Below, in pieces: positions 8,826 through 16,304 of a DNA stretch of 64,000 bases. This DNA is from Gemmobacter denitrificans. GTDB lineage: Bacteria; Pseudomonadota; Alphaproteobacteria; Rhodobacterales; Rhodobacteraceae. The notes under the pieces were generated by a model that had not been told where the DNA came from, did no database searches, and saw nothing but the letters and a program-made list of their open reading frames with translations. The DNA is taken from positions 62,001 through 126,000 of the forward strand of contig NZ_JBALHR010000002.1 of NCBI RefSeq assembly GCF_036964905.1, written 5' to 3'. Positions within the stretch are counted from its first letter, which is position 1. Each line of letters begins with the position of its first letter. A program made the translations under genes and the position numbers.

Positions 8826-9308
8826 ATGCGTCACCTTGCCCTGCTGCTTGCCCTGTGTCCCACCCTTGTCATGGCTGAAACCCCGGTGATTGCGCCGATG
8901 ACGAACCGCGACGGTTGGCGGGTGATCGACAGCGCCAAACCCTACGCGGTTCTGGTGGATGCGCTGAAATCCGCGACGGGCGACAGCCCGCTGCGCGTGG
9001 TGACCGAGGCCGGTCCGACCGAAGCCGCCAGGAAGCTGGATGTGATCTTGCCCGGCAACCGGGTGATCGGTGTTTTTGCGCCGCAATATGCGGTGCGTAT
9101 CCTGCCGCTTTCGACCGCTGCCATGATCGAGGCGCCGATCCGGTTCTATGTTACCGAAGATGCCGACGGATCGGCCACGCTGGCGTGGAAAACCCCCAGC
9201 CATGTCTTTGCGCCCTACATGCCCGAAGGTGGCGATGAACTGGCTGCCATCGCCGCCGAACTCGATGCCCATTTTGACGCCATTGCCAAAGTTGCCACTG
9301 CTGAATAG
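8826..9308 (+). CDS. Secreted DUF302-family protein
   Basis: The 160-aa protein begins with a Sec signal peptide (cleavage about VMA|ETP, residue 18-19). The mature part fits the DUF302 fold (TT1751-like): an N-terminal alpha/beta unit around ALKSATGDSPLRVV, the GNRVIGVFAPQYAVRIL strand region, and an IRFYVTEDADGSATLAWKTPSHVFAPY end. Its biochemical role is unknown; the family is often periplasmic in proteobacteria. The gene is divergent from pyc and may share the dyad-rich region between them, and precedes the helicase gene by 74 bases. Confidence 0.7.
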   Translation: MRHLALLLALCPTLVMAETPVIAPMTNRDGWRVIDSAKPYAVLVDALKSATGDSPLRVVTEAGPTEAARKLDVILPGNRVIGVFAPQYAVRILPLSTAAMIEAPIRFYVTEDADGSATLAWKTPSHVFAPYMPEGGDELAAIAAELDAHFDAIAKVATAE

Positions 9309-9382
9309 GCCGGATGACAAATTTTCGGAACGGACAGAGAACACTTCTTCCCCTTCCGCTGCAATGGCGCTAGCTTTGCGGC

Positions 9383-11794
9383 ATGACCCAGTTTGATGAC
9401 AGCGATGCTTTCGAAGCGGCCATTCCCCTGTCGCAACGCGCCATGGCGGCGCGGCCGACGCCCTATCTTGATGCGCTGAACCCTGCGCAACGGGCGGCCG
9501 TTCTGGCCACCGATGGGCCGGTTCTGATGCTGGCTGGGGCTGGCACCGGCAAGACCAAGGCGCTGACGTCGCGCATCGTGCATCTGCTGGCCACCGGCAA
9601 GGCCCGCCCGAACGAAATCCTCGCGGTCACCTTTACCAACAAGGCCGCGCGCGAAATGAAAGACCGCGTGGCCGCGATGCTTGGCCAGGTGGAAGGGATG
9701 CCCTGGATGGGCACTTTCCATTCTGTCAGCGTCAAGATTCTGCGCCGCCATGCCGAACTCGTCGGGCTGAAAAGCAATTTCACCATTCTGGACAGTGACG
9801 ATCAGCTGCGCCTGCTGAAACAGTTGATCACGGCGGCCAATATCGACGAAAAGCGCTGGCCTGCCCGCATGCTGGCCGGGTTGATCGACCATTGGAAGAA
9901 CCGGGCCTGGACGCCAGCGAAGGTGCCCTCGTCCGAGGCGGGCGAGTACAACAATCGCGGCACCGAATTGTATGACCAGTATCAGGAACGTCTGCGCAGC
10001 CTGAATGCCTGTGATTTTGGCGACCTTCTGCTGCATTGCGTCACAATCTTTCAGGCCCATCCCGATGTGCTGACGCAATATCAGCGCTGGTTCCGCTATA
10101 TCATGGTGGACGAATATCAGGATACCAACGTCGCCCAATACCTCTGGCTGCGGCTTCTGGCGCAGGCCCATCGCAACATCTGCTGCGTGGGCGATGATGA
10201 CCAGTCGATCTATGGTTGGCGCGGCGCCGAAGTGGGCAATATCCTGCGGTTTGAAAAGGATTTTCCGGGGGCCGAAGTCATCCGGCTGGAACAGAACTAC
10301 CGGTCAACCGAACATATCCTTGCCGCCGCCTCCGGGGTGATTGCCGCCAATTCCGACCGTCTGGGCAAGACGCTATGGACCGATGCGAAGGGCGGCGAGA
10401 AGGTGCGGCTGATCGGCCATTGGGATGGCGAGGAAGAGGCGCGCTGGATCGGCGAGGAGATCGAGGCGCTGCAGCGCGGCACGCGCGGGCTTGATCCTGT
10501 CGGGTTGAACGAACAGGCGATCCTGGTGCGTGCCAGCCACCAGATGCGTGCCTTCGAGGATCGGTTCCTGACCATCGGCCTGCCTTATCGCGTGATCGGC
10601 GGGCCACGGTTCTATGAGCGGTTGGAAATTCGCGATGCCATGGCCTATTTCCGGCTTGCCGTCAGCCCGGACGACGATCTGGCCTTTGAGCGCGTGGTGA
10701 ACACGCCCAAACGGGGGCTGGGCGACAAGGCGCAGCAGGATATCCAGCGCATGGCGCGTGGCCATGGTCTCAGCCTGCTGGAAGGCGCGCGGATGCTGCT
10801 GGCCGAAGGCGGGATCGGCGGCAAGGGGGCAGGGCAATTGCGCGCCTTCGTGCAGGGGGTGGATCGCTGGCACGCGGCCATCCTGAACGCCCGCCCCGAA
10901 CTGGCTGATGCGGTGATCGAACCCATGGTGCCCGATACCGCCCCGGCCAATGATATGGGCCATGTGCGGCTGGCCGAGGTGATCCTGGAGGAATCGGGCT
11001 ATACCTCGATGTGGCAGAACGACAAGACACCCGAGGCGCCGGGGCGGCTGGAGAACCTCAAGGAACTTGTAAAGGCACTGGAACAATTCGACAGCCTGCA
11101 GGGTTTTCTCGAACACGTTTCGCTCATCATGGAAAATGACACCGAAGAGGCGGCCGAGAAGGTCACCATCATGACGCTGCACGGTGCCAAGGGGCTGGAA
11201 TTTCCGGTGGTGTTCCTGCCGGGCTGGGAGGATGGGCTGTTCCCCAGTCAGCGCAGCATGGATGAAAGCGGCAAGAAGGGGCTCGAGGAAGAACGGCGGC
11301 TGGCCTATGTCGGCATCACGCGGGCAGAGAGGCTATGCACGATCAGTTTTGCCTCGAACCGCCGGGTTTATGGCCAATGGCAAAGCCAGTTGCCCTCGCG
11401 CTTCATTGATGAATTGCCGGTGCGCCATGTCGATGTGCTGACCATGCCGGGGTTGCAGGGCGGCTATGCCACCGCCAGTTTCGGCGCCAGTCAGGTCGAG
11501 CAGCGGGCCACAAAGGCCGATGTCTATAACTCGCCCGGCTGGCGCAGGCTGCAGGCACAATCCGCCGCGCGCCCGGTTGTCCAGCCGCGTGAGGCGCGCA
11601 ACATGACCATCGACGCCACCGCAACGGCGCGCTTTGCAACCGGTGACAGGGTATTCCACCAGAAATTCGGCTATGGAACCGTGCAGGGGGTTGAAGGCGA
11701 CAAACTCGATATCGGGTTTGACAAGGCCGGATCGAAGAAGGTTGTGGTGAGCTTTGTGACGCCTGCGCATCAATCCGACGATCTGCCCTTCTGA
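9383..11794 (+). CDS. uvrD: ATP-dependent 3'-5' DNA helicase of the UvrD/PcrA group
   Basis: SF1A helicase acting in nucleotide excision and mismatch repair and in clearing replication and transcription obstacles. The 803-aa protein has all motifs in order: Walker A AGAGTGKT (about 51-58), FTNKAAREMK (Ia), Walker B DEYQDTN, GDDDQSIYGWRGA (III), QNYRS (IV), TLHGAKGLEFPVVF (V) and VGITRAER (VI). The C-terminus ends in a PcrA/UvrD-type Tudor-like segment (GDRVFHQKFGYGTVQG) that in PcrA contacts RNA polymerase. Its 3' end overlaps the convergent benE gene by 25 bases. Confidence 0.93.
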   Translation: MTQFDDSDAFEAAIPLSQRAMAARPTPYLDALNPAQRAAVLATDGPVLMLAGAGTGKTKALTSRIVHLLATGKARPNEILAVTFTNKAAREMKDRVAAMLGQVEGMPWMGTFHSVSVKILRRHAELVGLKSNFTILDSDDQLRLLKQLITAANIDEKRWPARMLAGLIDHWKNRAWTPAKVPSSEAGEYNNRGTELYDQYQERLRSLNACDFGDLLLHCVTIFQAHPDVLTQYQRWFRYIMVDEYQDTNVAQYLWLRLLAQAHRNICCVGDDDQSIYGWRGAEVGNILRFEKDFPGAEVIRLEQNYRSTEHILAAASGVIAANSDRLGKTLWTDAKGGEKVRLIGHWDGEEEARWIGEEIEALQRGTRGLDPVGLNEQAILVRASHQMRAFEDRFLTIGLPYRVIGGPRFYERLEIRDAMAYFRLAVSPDDDLAFERVVNTPKRGLGDKAQQDIQRMARGHGLSLLEGARMLLAEGGIGGKGAGQLRAFVQGVDRWHAAILNARPELADAVIEPMVPDTAPANDMGHVRLAEVILEESGYTSMWQNDKTPEAPGRLENLKELVKALEQFDSLQGFLEHVSLIMENDTEEAAEKVTIMTLHGAKGLEFPVVFLPGWEDGLFPSQRSMDESGKKGLEEERRLAYVGITRAERLCTISFASNRRVYGQWQSQLPSRFIDELPVRHVDVLTMPGLQGGYATASFGASQVEQRATKADVYNSPGWRRLQAQSAARPVVQPREARNMTIDATATARFATGDRVFHQKFGYGTVQGVEGDKLDIGFDKAGSKKVVVSFVTPAHQSDDLPF

Positions 11795-12960
11795 TCCGCG
11801 CCGGGCGCCAGCCCCCTTTCTTTCCACAGTTCCAACCCATGAACAGCCAGCCCGGCCAGCAGGCCCCAGAAGGCCGCACCAATGCCAAGAGCCGGCGTGC
11901 CCGAGGCCGTCACAGCGATCGTCACTGCAGTAGGAAAGCGTGTGGCGGTGGTGGCAAAGGCCACGCTCGCCGCGCCCATGAAGGGACCCAGCAGGGCAAG
12001 GGCGACGATTGCTGTAATCAGAACGGGCGGCAGGGCCGCAAGGAGTGACAGGATCAGCGGGCTTGCAAGACCGAGCAGGACCCAGAACAGGGCATAGGCC
12101 AGACCCACAGGCCAACGGCGGCCGCGGTCGGGATGTACGTCATCGCCCATGCAGATCGCGGCGGTGATGGCAGCCATCGAAATGCTATGCGCCCCGGCCA
12201 ATGCGATCAGCGCCGAGATCCCGCCCGTACCCAGCAGACTGGCCTGAACCGGCGGTTCAAAGCCTGCCGCGCGCAGCGTGGCAAAGCCGGGAAGGTTCTG
12301 CGAGGCCATGGTCACCAGATAAAGCGGCAGGGCCAGGCCAAGCAGGACGGTCGGGTCAAATTCCGGTGGGATGAAGGTCAGTTGCGGCAGCGGCAGGGTC
12401 AGTTGGGGAAGATGTGCCTGACCGGTTGCAAAACTGGCACCGATGCCCAGAGCCAGAGCGGCGAGAACGGCAAGCGCCGGGTTTTTCAACCGCACCAGGG
12501 CAAAGACCACGATAAGTGGCAGGGTCAGGGCAGGGAGGGCGACGGCCGTTTGCGGAAGTTTCAGACAGAAGGGCAGCAGCACACCCGCCAGCATCGCGGC
12601 GGCGATTGCGTCCGGGATCATGGCCACCAGACGCCCCAGCGGCCGGAGGGCGCCGGTCAGCGCGATCATCACACCGGTCAGGACAAACGCCCCCACACCT
12701 TGCGCCATGGTGACACCTTCGGTTGCGGCAATCAGCGCGGCTCCCGGGGTAGACCAAGCCAGCACGACCGGAACCCGCGCATGCCAGCTCAGCCAGGCTG
12801 ACCCTGCCGCCTTGCCCAGGCAGATCGCCAGGACCCAGCTGCCGGTCTGTGCGGGTGTGGCACCTAGGGCAGCCGCAGCGGCAAGGACCAGCGCGATGGT
12901 GGAGCCATAGCCGACAAGGGCGGCTACTAGGGCGGCGAAGATCATGGAGGGGCGCATCAT
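11770..12960 (-). CDS. benE: BenE-family benzoate/H+ symporter-like membrane protein
   Basis: A 396-aa, very hydrophobic protein with about 12 predicted membrane segments. It follows the BenE family pattern: the opening FAALVAALVGYGSTIALVL, the SWHARVPVVLAWSTPGAAL signature region, and IPDAIAAAMLAGVLLPF. The family proton-couples benzoate uptake in characterised members, but no aromatic-degradation gene is near, so the real substrate is open. It begins 86 bases downstream, on the same strand, of the hairpin-array transcript (13047-13493), so read-through from the DUF1127 promoter is possible. The start could be either of two adjacent ATGs; no strong ribosome site is seen. Confidence 0.8.
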   Translation of the reverse strand: MMRPSMIFAALVAALVGYGSTIALVLAAAAALGATPAQTGSWVLAICLGKAAGSAWLSWHARVPVVLAWSTPGAALIAATEGVTMAQGVGAFVLTGVMIALTGALRPLGRLVAMIPDAIAAAMLAGVLLPFCLKLPQTAVALPALTLPLIVVFALVRLKNPALAVLAALALGIGASFATGQAHLPQLTLPLPQLTFIPPEFDPTVLLGLALPLYLVTMASQNLPGFATLRAAGFEPPVQASLLGTGGISALIALAGAHSISMAAITAAICMGDDVHPDRGRRWPVGLAYALFWVLLGLASPLILSLLAALPPVLITAIVALALLGPFMGAASVAFATTATRFPTAVTIAVTASGTPALGIGAAFWGLLAGLAVHGLELWKERGLAPGADQKGRSSD

Positions 12961-13046
12961 TCTTTCGGTCCCGGGGCGCTGTCAGGCGCGCGCATGGGCG
13001 CGACCTTGGTCAGGGCAGGACGAAGATGCAAGATCGGAAATGCAAG

Positions 13047-13493
13047 CGGCGACACCCGGGGAGGAGGTCGGGTGCCGCCGTCTATTGCCGTCGCCCCTCG
13101 CGGGGTGCGGAAGGCGCAGCCCGCGCCCGAGGGAGGAGGGGGCGGCTGCGGGTTCATGGCCCGGGAAGAGGTAGGCCACAAAGCCGGTGGGCCGATCAGG
13201 CCCGAATGAGGATGCGGCGGCCCCAGGGAGGAGGAGGGGGCCGCCGCGGAACCCAAGGCCCAGGGAGGAGGAGGGGCCAAGGATAGCGTTGGGCCGATCC
13301 GGCCCGAAAAGGGGTGCGACGATCCCAGGGAGGAGGAGGGGATCGCCGCTTTTGCTTCGGCCCAGGGAGGAGGAGGGGCCTCGCAACTTGGAGGAAGGCA
13401 GAGCTTCCGGTGTTCAAGTTGCGGCGGCATCAGGGAGGAGGAGAGATGCCGCCGCTTTTGATGCAAACCCCAGGGAGGAGGAGGGGGTCTTGC
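13047..13493 (-). ncRNA. Array of CCUCCUCCC-loop hairpin sRNAs (CcsR/'cuckoo' type), at least eight units
   Basis: Downstream of the DUF1127 gene, on the same strand, eight stem-loops each expose CCTCCTCCC. In order of transcription: 13463-13493, 13421-13455 (11-bp perfect stem), 13354-13384, 13316-13349 (11-bp stem, one G-U), 13253-13282, 13214-13247 (11-bp perfect stem), 13120-13152 and 13047-13080 (12-bp stem, one G-U). The first six share the loop core CTCCTCCTCCCT. Degenerate relatives are at 13384-13422 (CTTCCTCC) and 13157-13178 (CCTCTTCCC). A DUF1127 gene followed by CCUCCUCCC hairpins is the known Rhodobacter CcsR layout, where the RNAs are processed from a stress-induced cotranscript. 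The loop resembles the anti-Shine-Dalgarno sequence. The individual RNA ends are not known. Confidence 0.85.
13189..13307 (-). repeat. Two interleaved GGGCC-GATCN-GGCCC hairpins inside the sRNA array
   Basis: Near-identical palindromes GGGCCGATCAGGCCC (13189-13203) and GGGCCGATCCGGCCC (13291-13305), each followed on the plus strand by GAA, lie between the CCTCCTCCC hairpins. They appear to have been copied together with the neighbouring hairpins, so the array probably grew by segmental duplication. They lack the CCTCCTCCC loop. Confidence 0.6.
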
Positions 13494-13501
13494 AAGAAAT
13501 C

Positions 13502-13711
13502 TTATTTGCCGTAGGCGGCCTCATGGGCCAAGCTGCGGATCGCGCTGTGATGAATGCCCAGATCAGCCAGTTCCTTGGCGCTCAGGGCGTTCAGTTCGCG
13601 CATCGTCTGCCGATAGATGGCACGCTGTGCCATGGCCTTGCGGAAGCTGCCTGCGATGGCGGCAATCCGGTCAGCCAGACCGACAGCGCGGGAAGTGTTA
13701 ACATATGCCAT
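13502..13711 (-). CDS. Small DUF1127 protein (CcaF1-like), head of the sRNA array operon
   Basis: A 69-aa basic protein, MAYVNTSRAVGL..., whose C-terminal half carries the DUF1127 core (YRQTMRELNALSAKELADLGIHHSAI). In Rhodobacter the DUF1127 gene preceding the CcsR RNAs encodes CcaF1, a small RNA-binding protein that affects maturation of those RNAs; the shared position and domain support orthology by inference. The ATG at 13711 is preceded by GAGG; the frame stays open further upstream, but the start given matches the usual family N-terminus. An RpoH-like promoter lies about 75-100 bases upstream. Confidence 0.85.
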   Translation of the reverse strand: MAYVNTSRAVGLADRIAAIAGSFRKAMAQRAIYRQTMRELNALSAKELADLGIHHSAIRSLAHEAAYGK

Positions 13712-13784
13712 GGTCGGTGCCTCGGGTCTGTTTGCGCTCACATCCGGTGGGTCGATCCCGCCATCCTTTGCGCTGTTGATCTGA

Positions 13785-13813
13785 AGATGGGGCAAATGCT
13801 GCGACTGCACAAT
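13785..13813 (-). promoter_or_regulatory. RpoH (sigma-32)-like promoter for DUF1127 and the hairpin array
   Basis: On the minus strand ATTGTGC (13807-13813) is followed after 14 bases by CCCCATCT (13785-13792). The second element matches the sigma-32 -10 consensus CCCCATNT; the -35 keeps the TTG core. Transcription would start near 13778, giving a leader of about 67 bases. The related R. sphaeroides locus is known to depend on RpoHI/RpoHII. Confidence 0.55.
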
Positions 13814-13977
13814 GTTCATTGCTGCAATGCAGCCATGCGCGATCCGCATGGCTGGATGCGGAATTTACCTAAAGGAAACAGGCGCTTCTTGTAAATTTTG
13901 AGCAGATGGTAAACCAGCCCTTGCCCTTTTGTGCAAGACGCACAAGGTTCAGGCGGTTCGGGAATGGAGATCAGGCC

Positions 13978-15048
13978 ATGGTGACGCGGGAAGATGTCTT
14001 GGGGGTTCTGGCGCAGGTCGCAACGCCTGGGGGGGGCAGTCTCGTGTCGCGCGATGCGATTCGAGCCTTGCGGGTAGAGGGGGGGCTGGTCAGCTTTGTG
14101 ATCGAGGCGGCAACACCGGATGAGGCGCGCCAGTTTGCGCCGGTTCAGGCCGCCGCCGAAACCGCTTTGCGCGCCTTGCCGGGGGTGGAGCGGGTGCAGG
14201 TGGTGATGACGGCACATGGCCCCACCGCGAAGCCCGCAGCTCCCAGCCTCAAGATCGGTGGCCATCCCACGCCGCAACAGGGCGGACCGAAACGTGTCAG
14301 TGGGATTGATCGCATCATCGCCATCGGGTCAGGCAAGGGCGGGGTGGGCAAATCGACCGTGTCGTCGAACCTTGCGGTGGCGCTGGCGCGGCAGGGGCGG
14401 CGCGTCGGTCTGCTTGACGCAGATATCTACGGCCCCAGCCAGCCGCGCATGATGGGGGTGAACAAGCGCCCGGCCAGCCCCGATGGCAAGACCATCATCC
14501 CTTTGCAGGCGCATGGCGTGACGGTCATGTCGATCGGCTTCATGCTGAAAGAGGATGAGGCGGTAATCTGGCGCGGCCCGATGCTGATGGGGGCCTTGCA
14601 GCAATTGATCGAGCAGGTGGCCTGGGGGGAGCTGGATGTCTTGCTCATCGACCTGCCACCGGGCACCGGCGATATTCAGCTGACCCTTGCGCAGCGCTTT
14701 GCGCTGACCGGGTCCATCGTCGTGTCAACCCCGCAGGATGTGGCGATGCTGGATGCGCGCAAGGCGCTGGACATGTTCGGCAAGCTGAAGGTGCCGGTGC
14801 TGGGACTGGTGGAAAACATGTCCACCTATATCTGCCCCAATTGCGGGCACGAGGCGCATCTGTTTGGCCATGGGGGCGTGGCGGCAGAGGCGGCGAAGAT
14901 CGGTGTGCCCTTCCTGGGCGAATTGCCGCTGGATATCGAAACGCGTCTGGCGGGCGATGCGGGCACACCCATTGCGACGGGCGAAGGGGCAATGGCCGAG
15001 GCCTATGCCCGGCTGGCCCGCCGTCTGATTGACGGCGGCATGAGCTGA
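13978..15048 (+). CDS. mrp: Mrp/ApbC/Nbp35-family iron-sulfur cluster carrier ATPase
   Basis: The protein carries Fe-S clusters to apoproteins in the cytoplasm. The 356-aa chain has an N-terminal MIP18/DUF59 domain (about 1-75), then a deviant-Walker-A P-loop domain with GSGKGGVGKST and LLDADIYGPSQPRM, the DLPPGTGD switch, and the CPNC cluster-binding pair near the C-terminus. The ATG at 13978 has a GGAG site upstream and gives the normal N-terminus. It is divergent from the DUF1127 gene and ends in a strong terminator. Confidence 0.92.
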   Translation: MVTREDVLGVLAQVATPGGGSLVSRDAIRALRVEGGLVSFVIEAATPDEARQFAPVQAAAETALRALPGVERVQVVMTAHGPTAKPAAPSLKIGGHPTPQQGGPKRVSGIDRIIAIGSGKGGVGKSTVSSNLAVALARQGRRVGLLDADIYGPSQPRMMGVNKRPASPDGKTIIPLQAHGVTVMSIGFMLKEDEAVIWRGPMLMGALQQLIEQVAWGELDVLLIDLPPGTGDIQLTLAQRFALTGSIVVSTPQDVAMLDARKALDMFGKLKVPVLGLVENMSTYICPNCGHEAHLFGHGGVAAEAAKIGVPFLGELPLDIETRLAGDAGTPIATGEGAMAEAYARLARRLIDGGMS

Positions 15049-15074
15049 CCGGCCGCACAGCCGACGCCTGATCC

Positions 15075-15104
15075 GGCCCCGCCCCGCAAGGGTCGGGGCC
15101 TTTT
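15075..15104 (+). terminator. Terminator of mrp
   Basis: GGCCCCG (15075-15081) pairs with CGGGGCC (15094-15100), with further inner CC/GG pairing, and is followed by TTTTC. Confidence 0.8.
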
Positions 15105-15434
15105 CATTGGTGCTGAACGGGAAATGATGGGACGGACGGGAAAAGGTGGGATGCGCCGTCCTTCCCCCGGTCACACCGAATCACCTGAGCGTGAACAAAA
15201 CGGGAATTTGGGGCCGATCTACGGTGTCACCCGCTTCCCTGAGCAGTTTCAGGGATTTGCCGGGCAATGTTCATGCAAATTTCACGCACGATCCGGGATC
15301 AGGTGGGAAAATTCTGGGCGGGCTAGATTTAGTGTATCACGGCAGCGTGTTTCGCCAGAATTAGTGCAATCTGATGTCGTCATGCCCTCTATATCTGGTG
15401 CTGGGGCAAGGTCCTCGGCAAAATCTGCCCGGGT

Positions 15435-15462
15435 TTGGCCAAAGATTTCCATTGCGTACCAT
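15435..15462 (+). promoter_or_regulatory. Candidate promoter for the mraZ leader / UpsM-like RNA
   Basis: TTGGCC (15435-15440) and TACCAT (15457-15462) are spaced by 16 bases. A start near 15469 would give an RNA of about 220 bases ending at the terminator at 15652-15696. Neither hexamer is perfect and other promoters in the 15.1-15.5 kb stretch cannot be excluded. Confidence 0.3.
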
Positions 15463-15468
15463 GCTTTC

Positions 15469-15696
15469 CCGTGGCATCCCTTTCTTACGGAAGACGAAGA
15501 GAAGTGAAAAACAAGGGGCGACCAAGACCCCAAGGCGAAAAGCAGGTTTCATACAGGCCTCAACGTCTTCCGAAATTGCCGGTGCGCGGGCGAGCAGACA
15601 TCTCCCCCAGGTGGCTACGCGCAGCCGGTACGACCCGGCGACGGGACAGACGGCGGATCGAGCAGTGGCAGCCGCTCGATCCGCCGATTTCGTTTC
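15469..15696 (+). ncRNA. Candidate UpsM-like sRNA from the mraZ 5' leader
   Basis: The 725-base gap between mrp and mraZ holds no credible gene. It has a leader-like segment ending in a strong intrinsic-terminator-type hairpin 88 bases before mraZ. Rhodobacter sphaeroides makes an abundant ~200-nt sRNA, UpsM, by partial termination in the mraZ leader, and position, size and terminator all fit. Sequence identity to UpsM could not be checked, and the 5' end is only inferred. No RNase P RNA signature was seen here. Confidence 0.45.
15652..15696 (+). terminator. Attenuator-like terminator hairpin in the mraZ leader
   Basis: A perfect 12-bp stem, GGCGGATCGAGC (15652-15663) with GCTCGATCCGCC (15674-15685), closes a 10-base loop and is followed by GATTTCGTTTCT. 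It points toward mraZ and would split leader RNA from dcw-cluster mRNA. The T-tract is interrupted, which suits partial termination. Confidence 0.65.
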
Positions 15697-15773
15697 TGGC
15701 TGCGCAACAGTGAATCACGCCCGGCACCGTCGGGCAACCGGAAAAGCGGCAGGGCCGACAGGGACATAGGGCA

Positions 15774-16301
15774 GTGTCAGAGGCGTTCAGAGGCGAGTTC
15801 AACCAAAAGGTTGACGGAAAGGCGCGGGTCTCGATCCCGGCGCCGTTTCGCCGTGTCCTCGAAGCCGGTGATCCCTCGTTCAGCGAAGGCAATCGTCCCA
15901 AATTCGTGATGGTCTATGGTGGTGGCGCGGCCCGGGCCTATGTCGAATGTTACACCCTGACCGAAATGAAGAAGCTGGAGGCGAAGATCCGCCGCATGGC
16001 GCCCGGCACGGCCGCCCGCCGCGCGCTGGAGCGCAATTTCATCACGCTGTCGCAAGTGGCCGAGATTGACGAAGACGGCCGCATCGTTCTGCCCCCCAAG
16101 GTGCGCGAAAAGATCGCGCTGACGGCGGATGACCTGAAAGAAGGTGCCGAGGCGATCTTTGCCGGGTCGCTGGAAACCTTTCAGATCTGGCGCCGTGATG
16201 CCTATGAGGCGCAGATGGCCGAGGATGAGGCGCTCGATCTTGACCTGCCGGAAGGGGCGGACCTGCTGTCGCTGCTGCCCCACGATCCCGAGGCGGCCTG
16301 A
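15774..16301 (+). CDS. mraZ: MraZ, division/cell-wall cluster transcriptional regulator
   Basis: MraZ is an AbrB-fold DNA-binding protein that regulates the dcw cluster. The 175-aa protein shows two MraZ/SpoVT-type repeats (FRGEFNQKVDGKARVSIPA and EIDEDGRIVLPPKVREK). It begins with GTG. It opens the cluster mraZ-rsmH-ftsL-ftsI-murE-murF-mraY, and is preceded by a long leader with a terminator hairpin. Regularly spaced TGGG boxes, the usual MraZ operator, are not clear upstream. Confidence 0.93.
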   Translation: MSEAFRGEFNQKVDGKARVSIPAPFRRVLEAGDPSFSEGNRPKFVMVYGGGAARAYVECYTLTEMKKLEAKIRRMAPGTAARRALERNFITLSQVAEIDEDGRIVLPPKVREKIALTADDLKEGAEAIFAGSLETFQIWRRDAYEAQMAEDEALDLDLPEGADLLSLLPHDPEAA

Positions 16302-16304
16302 CCC

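Noticed and set aside
13047..13493. Purine-rich GGGAGGAGG repeats as a CRISPR array or as clustered ribosome binding sites
   Set aside because: Unit spacing is irregular, the repeats sit within different complementary stems, and no cas genes or start codons go with them. The minus-strand hairpin reading explains both stems and loop.
15106..15507. Short open frames between mrp and mraZ
   Set aside because: Three overlapping frames compete, none has a domain or good ribosome site, and the base composition is leader-like.
15106..15773. RNase P RNA gene upstream of mraZ
   Set aside because: The conserved GAGGAAAGTCCGGGC-type core and the other universal RNase P elements were not found on either strand.
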